From Cryptomeria japonica (lineage: Eukaryota; Streptophyta; Pinopsida; Cupressales; Cupressaceae), in contig NC_081409.1 of the NCBI RefSeq assembly GCF_030272615.1, positions 617,013,755 through 617,077,754 of the forward strand: 64,000 bases of DNA, in the 5' to 3' direction. The notes below the pieces were generated by a model. That model ran no database searches, was not told where the DNA came from, and was given only the letters and a program-made list of their open reading frames with translations. Of the stretch, positions 12,491-24,504 are shown in pieces; within the stretch, counting starts at the first letter, position 1; each line of letters opens with the position of its first letter. A program made the position numbers and the translations under genes.

Positions 12491-12505
12491 CAAAGAGGGG
12501 CAAAA
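12491..12505 (+). other. Polypurine tract of the left LTR element
   Basis: The purine-rich sequence caaagaggggcaaaa abuts the TG that starts the LTR at 12506. In LTR retrotransposons this is the plus-strand primer site. It sets the element on the + strand. Confidence 0.7.
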
Positions 12506-13960
12506 TGTAGATGTATAAATTTGACCACTTTCCTAAGTGAATATTTAATATTCATTTTAACCCCATTCCTCTATTTAATTAAATTCTTCACATTCATCTA
12601 TTTAATTAAATGAATTACTTAATTTATTCAATTAAATTCACCTAAGCTTTTTCTAACCTTTAATTAAATAAATCATTTAATTTAATTTATTTTCCTTCTC
12701 CTCTTTTAATTAAATCTACATTTAATTAAATTGATCCTTGCAAATAAATAAATCTAATTTATTTATTAAATCTCCCACTTGTATTTATGCAAGTTGCATC
12801 TATTTGATTGAAATAAAGTAATTTTATTTTAATTAAATTCCTTTTCCCTCCACTTGCATTCTCCTACATCTCCCACTTGCCTCCTTAAACCCCTTCTAGA
12901 TTCTTCTAATCAATTCTAATTTAGCCTAATCCATCTCCTAAATATTATCACAATACTAAGAAAAGAGAAGTCACTTCTCAAAGCCTCCAAAGTATTTGAA
13001 AACCATTAAAGGCTTTATGTCCTCAACAAGTTAACCCTCAAAGTCTTCTAAACCATTTAAGGCTCTTACATAACCATTAATGGTTAACTCAACCTTCTGG
13101 CATGATTAGAGACTTTCTCTCTAACTCAACCCTCATCTAACCCAAGGGTCTCATCAAGCATTCATGGCTTTAACCTTGGTTATCCCTTTAACCCTTGTAC
13201 AAGAGTTTACCCCTTGGGTAAAAGCTTTATCCAATGGATAACCTTAATCTAACCTTAACCCTTACCTCCTAAGGTAACCTTCATGTCTTCTCAAACATTT
13301 AATGCTTCTTACATCTCCTCTCAAGCAACCTCTTGTTGACAATTGTCACCATTTCATTGGCGAGAATTGTAAACATGGATTGATTAACTTTCAATCCTGG
13401 CCCTTGTTATGATTATCCAATCTTGACCATCCATTGCCCTATTTTCCCTATAAATAGAGCTCTCATTCTTCATTTTCACAATCAAATCTTTGTGCATAAA
13501 ACTTATAGTCTCATAACATTAACCATATTATCTCTCTTTGATAGAATAGAATTTTAGATAATTTTGATAGCATTATAATCTTAGATATATCATGTTAATC
13601 TCATATCATGTTAGCTTCATCTTAGTATCATTTTCGTAATAGTTTAAGCTTCATATCAATGATCTTGCATCCTATCATCATCTAGTTTCGTATCTTAATC
13701 ATCACTAGGATCTTGGTTGCATTCCATTTAGATCTTAGAATCATTTAAATCTCGTTCTTTAGGTTGTCATCTTAAAGAATCAAGTGCTCTTCCAAGCTGA
13801 GAGCCGCCTTGAATCTTGACGATCCTTGGAGATAGAGGAACAATGAATGATTTTAAAGAGTTTAGATTCATTTAACTTGCTTTGTTTAGATTTCTACCTC
13901 TAATGCAATGTTTCATGTGCATGTTCGAATTGTTTTCTCCTCTTGCAAGTTGATACCACA
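12506..13960 (+). repeat. 3' LTR of the left Gypsy-type element
   Basis: Starts TGTAGATG after the polypurine tract and is inferred to end at ..GATACCACA (13960), where LINE reverse-transcriptase sequence begins. The U3 part is full of ttaattaaat-type AT-rich repeats. A good TATA box, tataaata at 13449-13456, sits in a context typical of plant LTR promoters (ccctataaatagagc). Length is about 1455 bp. The right boundary is chosen from the CA end plus the resumption of LINE coding and could be off by several bases, because the matching LTR is not in the window. Confidence 0.65.
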
Positions 13961-15697
13961 TTCCAGGCATATCATATGAATGGCCTCCTGAGCCACAATT
14001 ACACCATCTAAGATCGAGCGCCCTAGGACGGAACCTGTCTGCTCTTCTGATATGATACTATCCATTAGGGATTTCATTTTATTGGTCATCACTTTAGATA
14101 GGATTTAATAAACAATGTTGCATAGGGAGATCGGTCTAAAATCTTGCAAACGAGTAGATTTCTCCTTCTTTGGTATGAGAGCTATAAAGGTATTATTTAT
14201 TTCCTTAAGAAGGTTACTTGATCTTCTTGCAATTCTAGTCCCTCCACTAGATCAAATCCAAAAATCTCCTAGCATTTCTTGAAAAAACTAGTAGGGAAGA
14301 CATCTGACCCCATGACCTTATCCAAAGGAAGTTGGTTTAGTGCAAGTGTCACCTCTTCCAGAGAGAAACCTTCATTTAGTTTTCTATTTTGTTCCTCTGA
14401 AATGACTTTTGAAATCTGAGACAAAAGTAACCTCTGTTCCTTTTAATCTGAACCCTCTTCATTATCGAGGAGTTTAGAGAAGTAAAATACTATTTCTTTT
14501 CTTATTTCCTTAGGATCATCAATGAGGCTATTTCCTCAGAGCTCCAGTTTCAAAATTCTATTGATGTTTCTCCAAATCCTTGTTACGTTGTGGAAACATT
14601 TTGTGTTTTTATCCCCCGCTTGAAGCTAGTTCTCTCTAGACTTTTGCTTCCAAAAGATTTCTTCTTTAGACAAAATGTCCTCATACTCTACTATTAGTTG
14701 CTTTTCCTCCATGAAAGTGGATTGAGACATGCCCTCCTTGATGATCCTATCATTCATTGCCTCTAGCTAGGTTTTTTTTTGACAACAAGGATGTTTTTGA
14801 AGTGGTATGCATTCCACTGCAACAGTTTCTTTTTAATGTATTTAAGTTTGGAAACAAAACAAAAGAGTCTTGAGCCCTCAAAGGTGACTTATTTCCACCA
14901 TTGGTTGATCATAGATAGGAAATTAGGATCTTTCATCCACATATTCTCAAACCTAAAGGGTGATTTTGAGCAGTCTGATTCCCCCTATAAGGAAAGCAAT
15001 AAAGGAAAGTGATCAGAGCTAGAACAGGGCAAAACAAAACATTCAAAGGAAAAAGCTAAAGATGAGAGATCCCCCAACCAAAAAAACCTATCAATTTTCT
15101 CTGCAATGTTGCTAAAGACTTGTCTTCGATTAGTCCAGGTGAAGGATATTTCCCCTAAGTCTATTTCCAAAAGACCGTTTCTGTCAATCCATTCATTAAA
15201 ATCAAGCTGAGAGCGACCAAGTCTTGTGATGCCCCTTGTTTTGTCTCAAGCACATATAATGGCATTAAAATCTCCTCTAATAAAAATTTATTGATCTTGA
15301 AGTTGGGAGATCACTCCATCAAGGTCCAACCAAAGGATTCTTCTACATACTTGTGATGGAGGGCCATAGATATTTAGTAAGTAAAATGAAACTTGTGTTT
15401 GGAGGAGCAAAATTTTCACAAGCAACCAATTTCTGTTTGAAGCAACTCCCTCAATTTGAACAAAATGAGGCTTCCATACAATCAATAAGCCCCAGAAGCC
15501 CCAATCACAGACACCGCAACTTGTTGGGAGGAGTGAAACTAAAAACCTTAACTTGCCCCAAAGTCTTCTGCTTGCTAACAATCCAAATTTGTTTCCTGAA
15601 AGTTTATTTCAGCATTAGTCAAGAGGATTCTTCTCTTGACCAACTGCCTTTTGTTAGGAGCGTTGAGGCCCCTAACATTCCAATATAATATTTTCAT
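13961..15697 (-). pseudogene. L1-type LINE ORF2 remnant (endonuclease and N-terminal RT)
   Basis: ORF2 encodes the apurinic-like endonuclease and reverse transcriptase that nick the target and copy the LINE RNA. Its start (ATG at 15697) reads MKILYWNVRGLN, the hallmark L1 endonuclease N-terminus. Next come a QET motif (QETN here), WKP and NIYGP motifs (about 15310-15520) and the SDHFP endonuclease end (about 15000-15020). RT sequence at 14030-14430 includes [47 protein letters not shown] and SEEQTGSVLGRSILDGV. Several stops and frameshifts break it. Reading stops in the RT at 13960, where the LTR begins, so the catalytic FADD part is missing and probably lies left of the window. Confidence 0.85.
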
Positions 15698-15753
15698 TGT
15701 TGTTCAGGAAGGAGAGGTCCCTTCCCTACTTTCCAAAGGTCCGTTATCTTGGT

Positions 15754-15924
15754 TTAACTGTCATCATCTCCCTCAATGCCTAATCTTTCATTGAGTGTTT
15801 TCCTACCCCTCTTAGGTGATATGAAACCATAATCCGACTTCTCCTTCCCATCAAACATTTGTTTTAGACCCAATTTCCCTTTCTCTTTGATTTTTGAGTA
15901 CATGGCTGCAAGAGGGGTCTCCAT
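15754..15924 (-). pseudogene. LINE ORF1 C-terminal tail
   Basis: A lysine-rich frame directly upstream of the ORF2 start, on the same strand, reads METPLAAMYSKIKEKGKLG early and GRKTLNERL near its stop (15754-15756). Position and composition match the end of a plant L1 ORF1, the RNA-binding protein. The ORF1/ORF2 gap is about 57 bp. The rest of ORF1 is not readable to the right, so the LINE seems 5'-truncated near 15930. Confidence 0.55.
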
Positions 15925-15944
15925 AACTAGATATAAAATATTTT

Positions 15945-16362
15945 ACTATATTAAAAATAATTTTATATTAATTTTGTCTGAATTTTCACACATATTTAAA
16001 TATATTAGTAATAAAAGTTACTAAAACATAAATAATGCTTTGAGATGAATTAAGAGTCATCTAGTATTCCTTCTATAAATGTGGCTTTATTATTGTCACG
16101 CTACCAGAAATTAAAATTCATATATTCTTTTATGTGAATCTATAAAAATCATCCTCATAAAAGGAAATGATTTTTGTAGTTTAAGCTAGATGACTTTTAT
16201 AGTCTATAATAGCCCGAGAATACTATACTCAAATCCATTTATAGAAGGGTCCTAAATGGCTCGAACTCATCCTAGAATATTATTTCCATATTTATAAGTT
16301 TCAAAGGCTTGAATATTTTAATTTTTTTTATAAAATATAAATAAAATTTCAAAGAATGTTGA
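15945..16362. repeat. Direct repeat A (about 0.4 kb)
   Basis: Pairs with 16895-17280. Shared segments include agatgaattaagagtcatct, atcctcataaaagga, agctagatgacttttatag, tctataatagcccgagaata and tccatttatagaagggtcc. Identity is roughly 85-90% by eye. No coding potential. Confidence 0.85.
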
Positions 16363-16894
16363 TTTTTTTCTAAAATTATCAAGAGCTTGGGAATTTGGTT
16401 GTCCTGTAAGAGGACAACAAGAAGAATCTGATGAATTTTAGCTAAATTCCAAAACTGTGACTAAAATTTTAAATAACATTAATGTAATGCATCGCCATTA
16501 TAATGCATCTCCCACTTGACATTTCCACTATAAAGTTTTTCAGCTACTGTAAAGCATGATGAGAGGCATCTCTTTCATATTATAACTTGGTTTGGGAAAT
16601 AGAGGGTTTTTTTTTAATATGGTACGAGATAAGACAGGTTGGTGCGGTCAATGTGGATTACCTTTTAACATTATGTGTATGAATATTATCAATTGAGGTC
16701 TTCTAATTTTTCCATTGGGTCCTCTAATTTGAACAACAATTTTATAATTTATAATTAATTTTTTTATTTAATAATTTAAAAAATATTTATCACATTACAG
16801 TAAGTCTAAAATTTAAATTTTTAAATTATTTTGATATATATTCAGTTATTAAATATTTTAATATATAAAAATTAATTTTTACTAAATATAATAA
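16363..16894. other. AT-rich spacer between the direct repeats
   Basis: About 530 bp with no open frame of note. Contains gttgtcctgtaagaggacaac, a short imperfect palindrome, around 16399. If the flanking repeats are terminal repeats, this would be the internal domain of a small non-coding element. I see no primer binding site or polypurine tract. Confidence 0.3.
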
Positions 16895-17280
16895 TAATTA
16901 TTATTAATTTTGTCACATATTTAAATATATTAGTGATAGAAGTTACTAATACATAAATAATGTTTTGAGATGAATTAAGAGTCATCTAATATTTCTTTAA
17001 TAAATGTAACTTTACTATTGTTACGCTACTTAAAAATCATACATTCTTTTATGTGAGCCTATAAAAATCATCCTCATAAAAGGAGATGATTTTTATAGTC
17101 TAAGCTAGATGACTTTTATAGTCTATAATAGCCCGAGAATACTATACTCAAGTCCATTTATAGAAGGGTCCGAAATGGGTCCAACTCATCCTAGAGTATT
17201 ATTTCCATATTAATAAATTTCAATGGCTTGAATATTTTTAAGTTATTTATAAAATATAAATAAAATTTCAAGCAAATCAT
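16895..17280. repeat. Direct repeat B (about 0.4 kb)
   Basis: Partner of 15945-16362, same orientation, with start-to-start distance about 950 bp. The ends are not TG..CA in an obvious way, and no target duplication was found, so an old tandem duplication is as likely as a small terminal-repeat element. Confidence 0.85.
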
Positions 17281-17431
17281 ATGGTTGATTAACAGAGAGA
17301 AAACCTGTTATTTTTGACATATATACATTTAATATATTCGTGTAAGGTTAATTATACCTATGGATAAATCCCTCTTTCAGACTGTTTTAGTTTTTCAGTT
17401 TCTTGTATCGATCTATAACTTAGATACATGG

Positions 17432-17517
<86 letters not shown>
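17432..17517. repeat. Compound microsatellite (CT)n(CA)n
   Basis: About 14 CT units run directly into about 29 CA units without interruption. The 66-codon frame that runs through it is an artefact. Uninterrupted length suggests recent instability. Confidence 0.97.
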
Positions 17518-17518
<1 letters not shown>

Positions 17519-20500
17519 ATCTCTGTTGAGCTATTGTGTCTTACCAGACTAATGTTGTAGTGTGGTGAATCCATAACCTTTTATTTGTAGTTTTATTTTG
17601 AAAACAATTATATGAGTGATTTTTTTTTTCTTTTGGAAGTTTTATGTTTTATTATCATGAGTATCATTTAGGGGAAGCATATCAGTAGTCGTTATAGCTA
17701 ACTTTGGGCATCCATAGATTCTAAATGGAACCTCAGATTTCAACAAAAAAAATTTGGTTGTTTTTGCATGCGACTTAATAGCTCATGGCTATTGTTCTGG
17801 CTTCTGGGTAGTAACGACACATGTTATGGAATCCATTATGCACGTCACGGTAAAAAAGTGGTCATTTCAAAGTGTCGCCCAATACACGACCTCTATTGCA
17901 TCAATACTTGTTCATTTTCTAACCCAAAAAAATATAATTTAACCAATTATAAATTAATGAGATACCTAATTCAATATTTTAAGTCTGTGGGAGTGCTCAC
18001 TAAATAAGTTTTAATACTTTATGTGGGGGACAATTAAATATTGAGTAGTCCATTTTATACTCATCGTCGACTACATGGGTTTTGCCTTGGCATAAATGAA
18101 AGGGCATTTTTTAGCCCTATTTTCATTATTCCCGTGGTATTTTGGGGATTATTTTCCCTACAGTTACCTTCCCGCCCTCCTCTCCAGATGTCCACATTCT
18201 CTACTTGTCGTATCCAAGCATCATGCTCTCTATATTGTAGGTAACATTGACATATTTTTTCCACCTTGTAGTTTTATTATTGTCTTTCCTTGCATTTTGA
18301 TGTTGTTTTCTATTTTGGCATCGAGGGTTTTGTTAAAATCCAACCTCCCCTCTGCCCTCAAATACTAAGGAGAATCCAAGTGCTTAGAAACACAATGTAG
18401 TGAAAGAAGCACAACTTTATATGAACTAGTATGAAGATTATTGCCTTGTTCATTCTAATCCTTGTTGCTTATTTAAAAATTTGATGCTTTATATGGTATA
18501 TTACAAAAATTCTCATTCACTCCACATTTTTTTTCTAACTAGAATGAATTTCAACTACTAAAATGTGTTTTGTGTTCTAGAGTTTTTGGCCAAGGGTTTT
18601 CAAGGTTATTAGGGTTTTGTGTTATACTCTTGAAGCTTTGAGTAAGATATGGGAAGCTTTGCACTGTGAGAATTTGATATTTGTGATGGGAAAAATCACA
18701 AAGGCGACAGGAGAGTAATTTTCTAAACATGACAACAAATTCAAGAAACAAAAGCAAGGGATAAATTTATAGTAGCTCTAGGTTTTGGGTTTTTCACTAA
18801 AAAATGTCTCTATTATTCAAGGCATTTTCATCATATTATGTTAAACTTGCGGGGGAAAAGGTGGCGACAAAAGCTTAAAGTAGGGTACCCTATTGATAGA
18901 ATTTTTATAATTTTTATCAAATAACAGAGAAGAGATCTATGCTATGACAGTTGTGCAATCTCATGTTATCTGATAAAAGGTCACTTCACAAAAAGGAAAA
19001 GCTTCCATCCTTGAACATATCCCTCCATTCAAATTGCTCATTGTTATTGGCCTAATAACAAGCTTGAAATATATCAACTTGCTTGAAATAGATATATGAG
19101 AAATTACTAAGTTCCTTTGACAACAATTCAATTAATTAAGAGAAGTTTGTTGCTCCAATGACATTAGAATAGAATTTAATTGATGCAACATGCATGTTGT
19201 GAAATAGAGATTCATATCACCTATGAAATGGATTTGGCTTGCTTCCCTAGTGTTGTAGTTTGGACTCTAGATTATTGAAGTAATATGTTAGTCTGAGCTT
19301 TTATTTTGAGATGCTTTAAACTGCAAATGTATTTGTTAAATTTGTATCAAATCTACCAAACACTTTAGGTGTTCTAGATTTAGTCAGGCAGGTCAACATT
19401 GACCATGTAAGGAAAGTGGATGTGTACATGATCTGTCAGATATTTTTATTTGCTTGTTGGAAAAAATTAGGGTTGGTACTATATTAACAACATGCTTGAA
19501 ATATTGATACATTAATAATTTTATCTCATAGCAAGCATGATTTCATTTAATAGATTGTTGTTTTGTCTAGTTTTGTTTGATATGTATTCTAAAACTAAGC
19601 ATTCTTCATCCTGATTGATTTTCCATTTCACTGCTATCTAAATAGAGCAATCATTTTATTCAATATTTATAACCAAAAACATTGTCCCAAAAACAATACC
19701 AACATGAATGATATGATATATTCCACATACATGAAAATAGATTAGCATGGTATAATCTTGATTGGAGGACATATGTGCCTAAAAAGAGCAGCTTCTTAAT
19801 TCTTGTATAAATAGAGTAGCCTCTCTACTTTGAGGCCACCCATTCACTCATCATTTTCTTATTATTTTCTCGTTTCTCATTTTTCATTTTTGCAAGAGAA
19901 AGGTTTTTCAAGTCTTTAGAAAGGAAGCAAGTTAGATTGTTTTGTTGAGAGCTAGTGAGATGTTAAGGTTGATGATAAGTTGATTCTAAGAGGGTGAAGC
20001 AAGTGTGGATTGATCTTAGGAAGCAGTATCTTCGTTGGAGCTATTATTCTAGGCATGATGATTTTATCTATTCTTTTCATATTGAAATCATATTTGAATG
20101 CAAGTGCTTGAAGAAAGATGGAATAAATGTTTTAACTATATTGTTGATTGGTACTTTGGTTTTTCTTGTTTGAACAAGCATGCATGATTTTTGGTAGAAT
20201 CTTGTTACTATGAAATACTTTTGTTTGGGAATACATCTAGATATATATAATATTTTATATAAGAAATTATGTAATTATGTTGATTATGAAAATGGTGTAG
20301 ATATGATAATTAAATTGGTTAATCCTGGGGTTGGTATAATCCATGGATGGGAGTAACCAAGTTAGTTGTTCTATTATCACATTTAAGGCAATGAATTATG
20401 TTATAATTGAAAAGAGTATGAATGGTCAATATATACCAAATTGAGCTAAGTGGGTGAACATACAACTCTCACTCGAAGTATTGAGTGTTGAATTCTTTGG

Positions 20501-21120
20501 CCAAAGTAGTGTAGGTTGTCACTGTCTACACCATTAGTTTAATGTGATCTAGGTTTAGATCCTAGGCTGGGAATGTTATACATGTAGGTTGTAGCCAATG
20601 TATGGTAGCTCTAAACATGTAGGACACACCACTTTTCTAATGAGGCTATTATTATGAGATTACCAAACCAATCTATTCATCGAAGGGTTAGGTTTTTGTA
20701 GTAGGAAGAGACACTCAGGACTGTTAAGTTTGTGGTTGGGTTGAAAAGTGCTTGAGTGATGCTCTTCCTCATGCAATTGGCAGCTTGAATTTGAGGATTT
20801 ATGCTAGCAAGGACATCTAGATCATTTGTATCTCTTATGTAATCTCATGGAAGCTATGAAGTATGTCTATGATATTTGGAAATTTGAAAATGGAATTGTA
20901 AATGTTATCATTCATATGATTATGAATATGAAATTGTAAATGAATTATGATGCAATGGAAAAGTTTAAAATGAGATTTATTTCAAATATGTATCTTGTTT
21001 ATGAAACGAAAAAGAATTTTTTTATTACCTATATGTTGGTATTATAAACTATTCACATGTGGGTTAAAACTTAGTAAATTAAATGGGTTGAACAATTAGG
21101 CTTTTTACATAGAGAGAGAT
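17518..21120. other. 3.6 kb without recognisable genes; possible LTR-type promoter near 19.8 kb
   Basis: Short open frames (62-90 codons around 17750-18370) have no domain and overlap each other in all frames. A TATA box, tataaata at about 19806-19813, followed by a CT-rich leader (cctctctactttgaggcc), looks like the promoter of a plant LTR. The AT-rich sequence to about 21050 could be its U5, but I found no LTR ends, polypurine tract or partner copy. Confidence 0.3.
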
Positions 21121-21127
21121 ATCTGTT

Positions 21128-21420
21128 TTGGGAGACATTAAGAAGGAGGTAGTTTCCTTTTACAATTTCTTTGCACCTTCTTTTAACATGGAATTGGTGG
21201 ATAACAAAGAACTTTTTCTAGGCTTCTCCTTAGTGATAACTATGGAATACAATAACCTTTTGATAGCACCTTTCACCGAGGAAGACATCAAAGTGGCTAC
21301 TTTTGGGCTTCACTTGGACAAATCACCTCACACTAATGGTTTCTTGACATTTTTCTTCCAAAAATGTGAACTAGTTCTTCTTAGGTTGAGAGGTTTAGGA
21401 AGTGGCAAAAGAAGTTAGGA
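21128..21420 (+). pseudogene. LINE ORF2 fragment (segment just before the RT core)
   Basis: The 96-codon frame contains EIK/DIK-type sequence KKEVVSFYNFF, then FTEEDIKVATFGL and DKSPHTNGFLTFFFQKC. This is the conserved stretch of plant L1 ORF2 usually written as (F/L)TxEEIxxAxxxLxxDKSPGPDGFxxxFFxxxW. It is the same domain segment seen inverted at about 14330, but not a close copy. The PGPDG core is degraded (PHTNG). No other LINE parts flank it. Confidence 0.75.
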
Positions 21421-21763
21421 TTATGAGTTTAGGACTTCACCTTGAACTCTTGGAGACCTTTCTAATGAGTTAAATGGCTCACAATTTTGAGCCCTGAGTA
21501 GAAAGTTAGGTCTAGTCAAAGTTAGGACAAAATTTGATATAGTTTTTTGAAAATTTTGCAGTTTTATTTATTTATTATGTAATAAACAAATATGACTGTT
21601 GAGTTTCGATTCTCAAGGGGTTTTGTTAACCCTTGGAATCTCATGAATTGTTATATGTTGGATTTTTGAATAGAATGAACTACTTTTTGGCTTGCTTCAA
21701 TTATGTGTCTACCTTGTTTGTGTAAGCAAATCCACAATACCGCAACTTCTCACTTAGGTGTTG

Positions 21764-24176
21764 TCATCCAAATCCACAATTCGGATCACTTTTCCACGTG
21801 TGCATCGGTGGCTTCACCACTTGGTGCTTCACTCTATTTAGGTGCATCCTCATAAACCTTATCTTCTGAAACTTTATTCTTATTAACATCTTCCTCAACA
21901 TCCTGTACATGGGATTCCAAAGGATTTTGTATATCCTCAGCATCAAAATTTGACTCATTTGCTGGTGGAGTACTAACCAGTGGATTAGTGTCCACATCCT
22001 GCTCATCCTTCTTTTTTAGTTCCTTGTCCTTAGGTATTTGAATGTTTTGGGACTATACAAAACTCGAACTAAGCTCATAACCATGACTCAAAAGAATTTT
22101 GACCCATATGTCTATAGTCTCCTTCCAGATCTCTTCATACTTTTCAAGCATTAAATTATTAATCTGATGTTTGGGATTGAATTCTATCACACCTATCTTA
22201 TTTATCAAATCAACAACCTCTGTTGAGTTATTGATGGATAAATATTAACTAATTTTGTTTCTCTCATCTGCCAATCCAAATTTTGTGCATGTAATTTTTT
22301 GACCTCTAATCTATCATACAACTCCTTAGGCAAAATTTTCTCCAATTCAATCAATGTTCTACTAAAAGAACCAAGATATAAAACAATTGCTTCTTGTCCT
22401 TATCATCAAAATCATCATAAAATGCATAAATGTTATCCAAATTGCTATCATTAATAATCTAATCAATAATATCCGAAGCATCTAACTTTTTTTGCTTACC
22501 GGTTCTCCTTTTAGCTTCCAGTTTAGACTGCTCATCAGCCTTAGGATTTCTCTTATGAACAATAGTGATCTTAGGAGTCTTCTTGAGTGGCTCCTTTACC
22601 GGTTCCTTCTTCCGATCTTCCTTCTTTTCTCTCACAACTCTTGCAAATACACCTTTCTTCTTTGGAGCTTGTTTGATTTTCTCATTAGATTTAGTCTCCT
22701 CTGAAGAAATAGCCATATACCACCTTGCCAGTTTTTGTTTCCTCTTCACTGATTCCTTCGACTTAGGACTTGCAGGCTTTCCGGATGGACCTTTCGATTG
22801 TTTGGATGATTCTGTAGCAACCAGGACCACATTAGGAGTGGCCTCAGCTGCCTTCTTAGCCTCCCTCCTCCTTCCTTTTTCTGTCTCTGCTCTTCCTTCC
22901 TCCAGGCTTCAAGGATTTTGACTTTCTATTCTACTTCAACCCTATAATGGCCTTCACTGATTAATTATTCTGCTGCAACCCTTGTCATTTTCCTTCTGAT
23001 GGCGGGTGCAACTTGTTCCTGATGAAATTTAAGACCCTTCTCCTGAGCTGTGCCAAATTTCTCTTCCTTCTCATCAACTGGAGCTTTCAGTAAATGCTAT
23101 GCATATGCATCCAGTGTGGCCTCATCTACTTCATATCCCATCGGCATAATCTAGGTTGTTCTAGGTTGGACTGCCTCCATCATGTATTCATCTTTGTTGA
23201 CCATAAAACAAATAGTATCCTTATATTTCTCAACAATTTCTTTTGGGATTATAACCCTATTCTTCATTTCTTCTTGAAAAGTTTTGAAAAAGGCCCACAT
23301 AATAGCCTTTTGCTGCTTATCACCTTGCTGGTCTAATATTTGAGCAATTTGTGTTGCAACCGGTCTATCAAAAGCCCATTGAATCTTCCCATAACCCAGT
23401 ACCATATTTAGAAAGTAAAATGTCAAGCATATAATGAAAGAACCATACCGGAAAGTATTCTTCTTGCCTTGCTTAATCTTCTAAAGATTAGTCATCAATT
23501 CCTTCAGCATAACACTACACAAGTCATAATGTGCACCTTCTTTGACTATCTGATAGGCAATGTGTATGGCAATTCTGAAAACTGAGTTCAGTCGGTTTGA
23601 CTGATAAACCTTATAGCCAATCACCATCGCTGCAAATTTCACATCAATATCCCTAATGTCATCAAATCTCATAGATCTATCATCATATGTGGTGCTAGTA
23701 AGTTTGCAGAGTTTTGTGTTTGATATTGACTGAAGCCCTGGAAAACCTCTGACCTTATGAAGCCATGTAATGTTCTTGATCACTTCAGTAATTTTATACG
23801 ACCGATCCAACCACAAGAATTCCCCATGAATGCAGCTGATAATATACCGTACCCATTCATCTTCATCAAAAGTCAGAAAATCCATGAATTGGGTAAAACC
23901 CTTCCTCTGTAGATGTGCATATTATGGTTTCAGTTGATTGTCAGTGATCAGGTGATTAGTGAACATGCAAGGCATCTCATAATTTCTGATCTCCTCTATA
24001 TCATAATGAATGTATGCCCTAATGTCTTCAGTATGAAGAACGCCATGGAAAACACTTGAAAATTCTCTCAAAGGATCATCCAAAAGTGATTTGAAATGAT
24101 ATTTCTTAAATTTTGGATGAGGGTGGTTCTTAATTTCCACTACCAAAGGAGTATCAACTTTCAATGATGAAGTCAT
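21764..24176 (-). pseudogene. Long unknown ORF of the Copia-related element (broken)
   Basis: One reading frame can be followed from ATG at 24176 through several single stops, with frame shifts towards the end, to about 21790. This original protein of roughly 700-800 residues is now split into pieces (23922-24176, 23481-23885, 23151-23426, 22459-22830 and an acidic tail near 21790-22010). The N-terminal half has FHGVLHTEDIRAYIHYDIEE, FDEDEWVRYIISCIHGEFLW, KITEVIKNITWLH and KEGAHYDLCSVMLKELMTNL. The later part is strongly Lys-rich (about 22500-22830), followed by an Asp/Glu-rich tail. I do not recognise it. The central helical part vaguely recalls plant transposon-associated domains (PMD or Transposase_32 type), but I cannot confirm this. 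It is not a polymerase, protease or integrase. Confidence 0.55.
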
Positions 24177-24504
24177 GATAAATTTTGAGGGTTTCTACAG
24201 ACAGTAAATACCTTGATAACTTGCCAGATGATGAAATGATCTTCAGATTCATATGCTCGCACAAATCGCCTTTGGACTCTTGAATGCCTTAGAAATCACT
24301 CTTCAGAATGCTCGATCACTATGTGAAGAAATGATTTAACTTTTCCCCTTTTCATTTCCATCAACCCTAATTTTCCACTGCTATAAATGCTCTTGGAGAA
24401 TCTAACCAGATCACATAATCTGCCTTGAGTATCCATATGCAATCAAAATTATCTAACTATAGACCTAATCCAAGGTGTTTGCGTCATCTTCAATGATTTT
24501 CCTA

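Larger units (their letters stand above)
1..12505 (+). mobile_element. Internal region of a coding-poor (LARD-like) Gypsy element
   Basis: This stretch lies 5' of a polypurine tract and a 3' LTR (12506-13960), so it is the internal part of a + strand LTR retrotransposon whose 5' end is outside the window. No gag, protease, RT or integrase can be read in it. It holds several unrelated tandem arrays and one block (3670-4330) that resembles the sequence just after the integrase of the Tat pol relic at 26.6-33.7 kb. A 4.8-kb solo LTR interrupts it at 6924-11756. A large retrotransposon derivative whose coding region was replaced fits best. A normal element with an extremely long 3' region, its pol lying left of the window, is the alternative. 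Confidence 0.6.
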
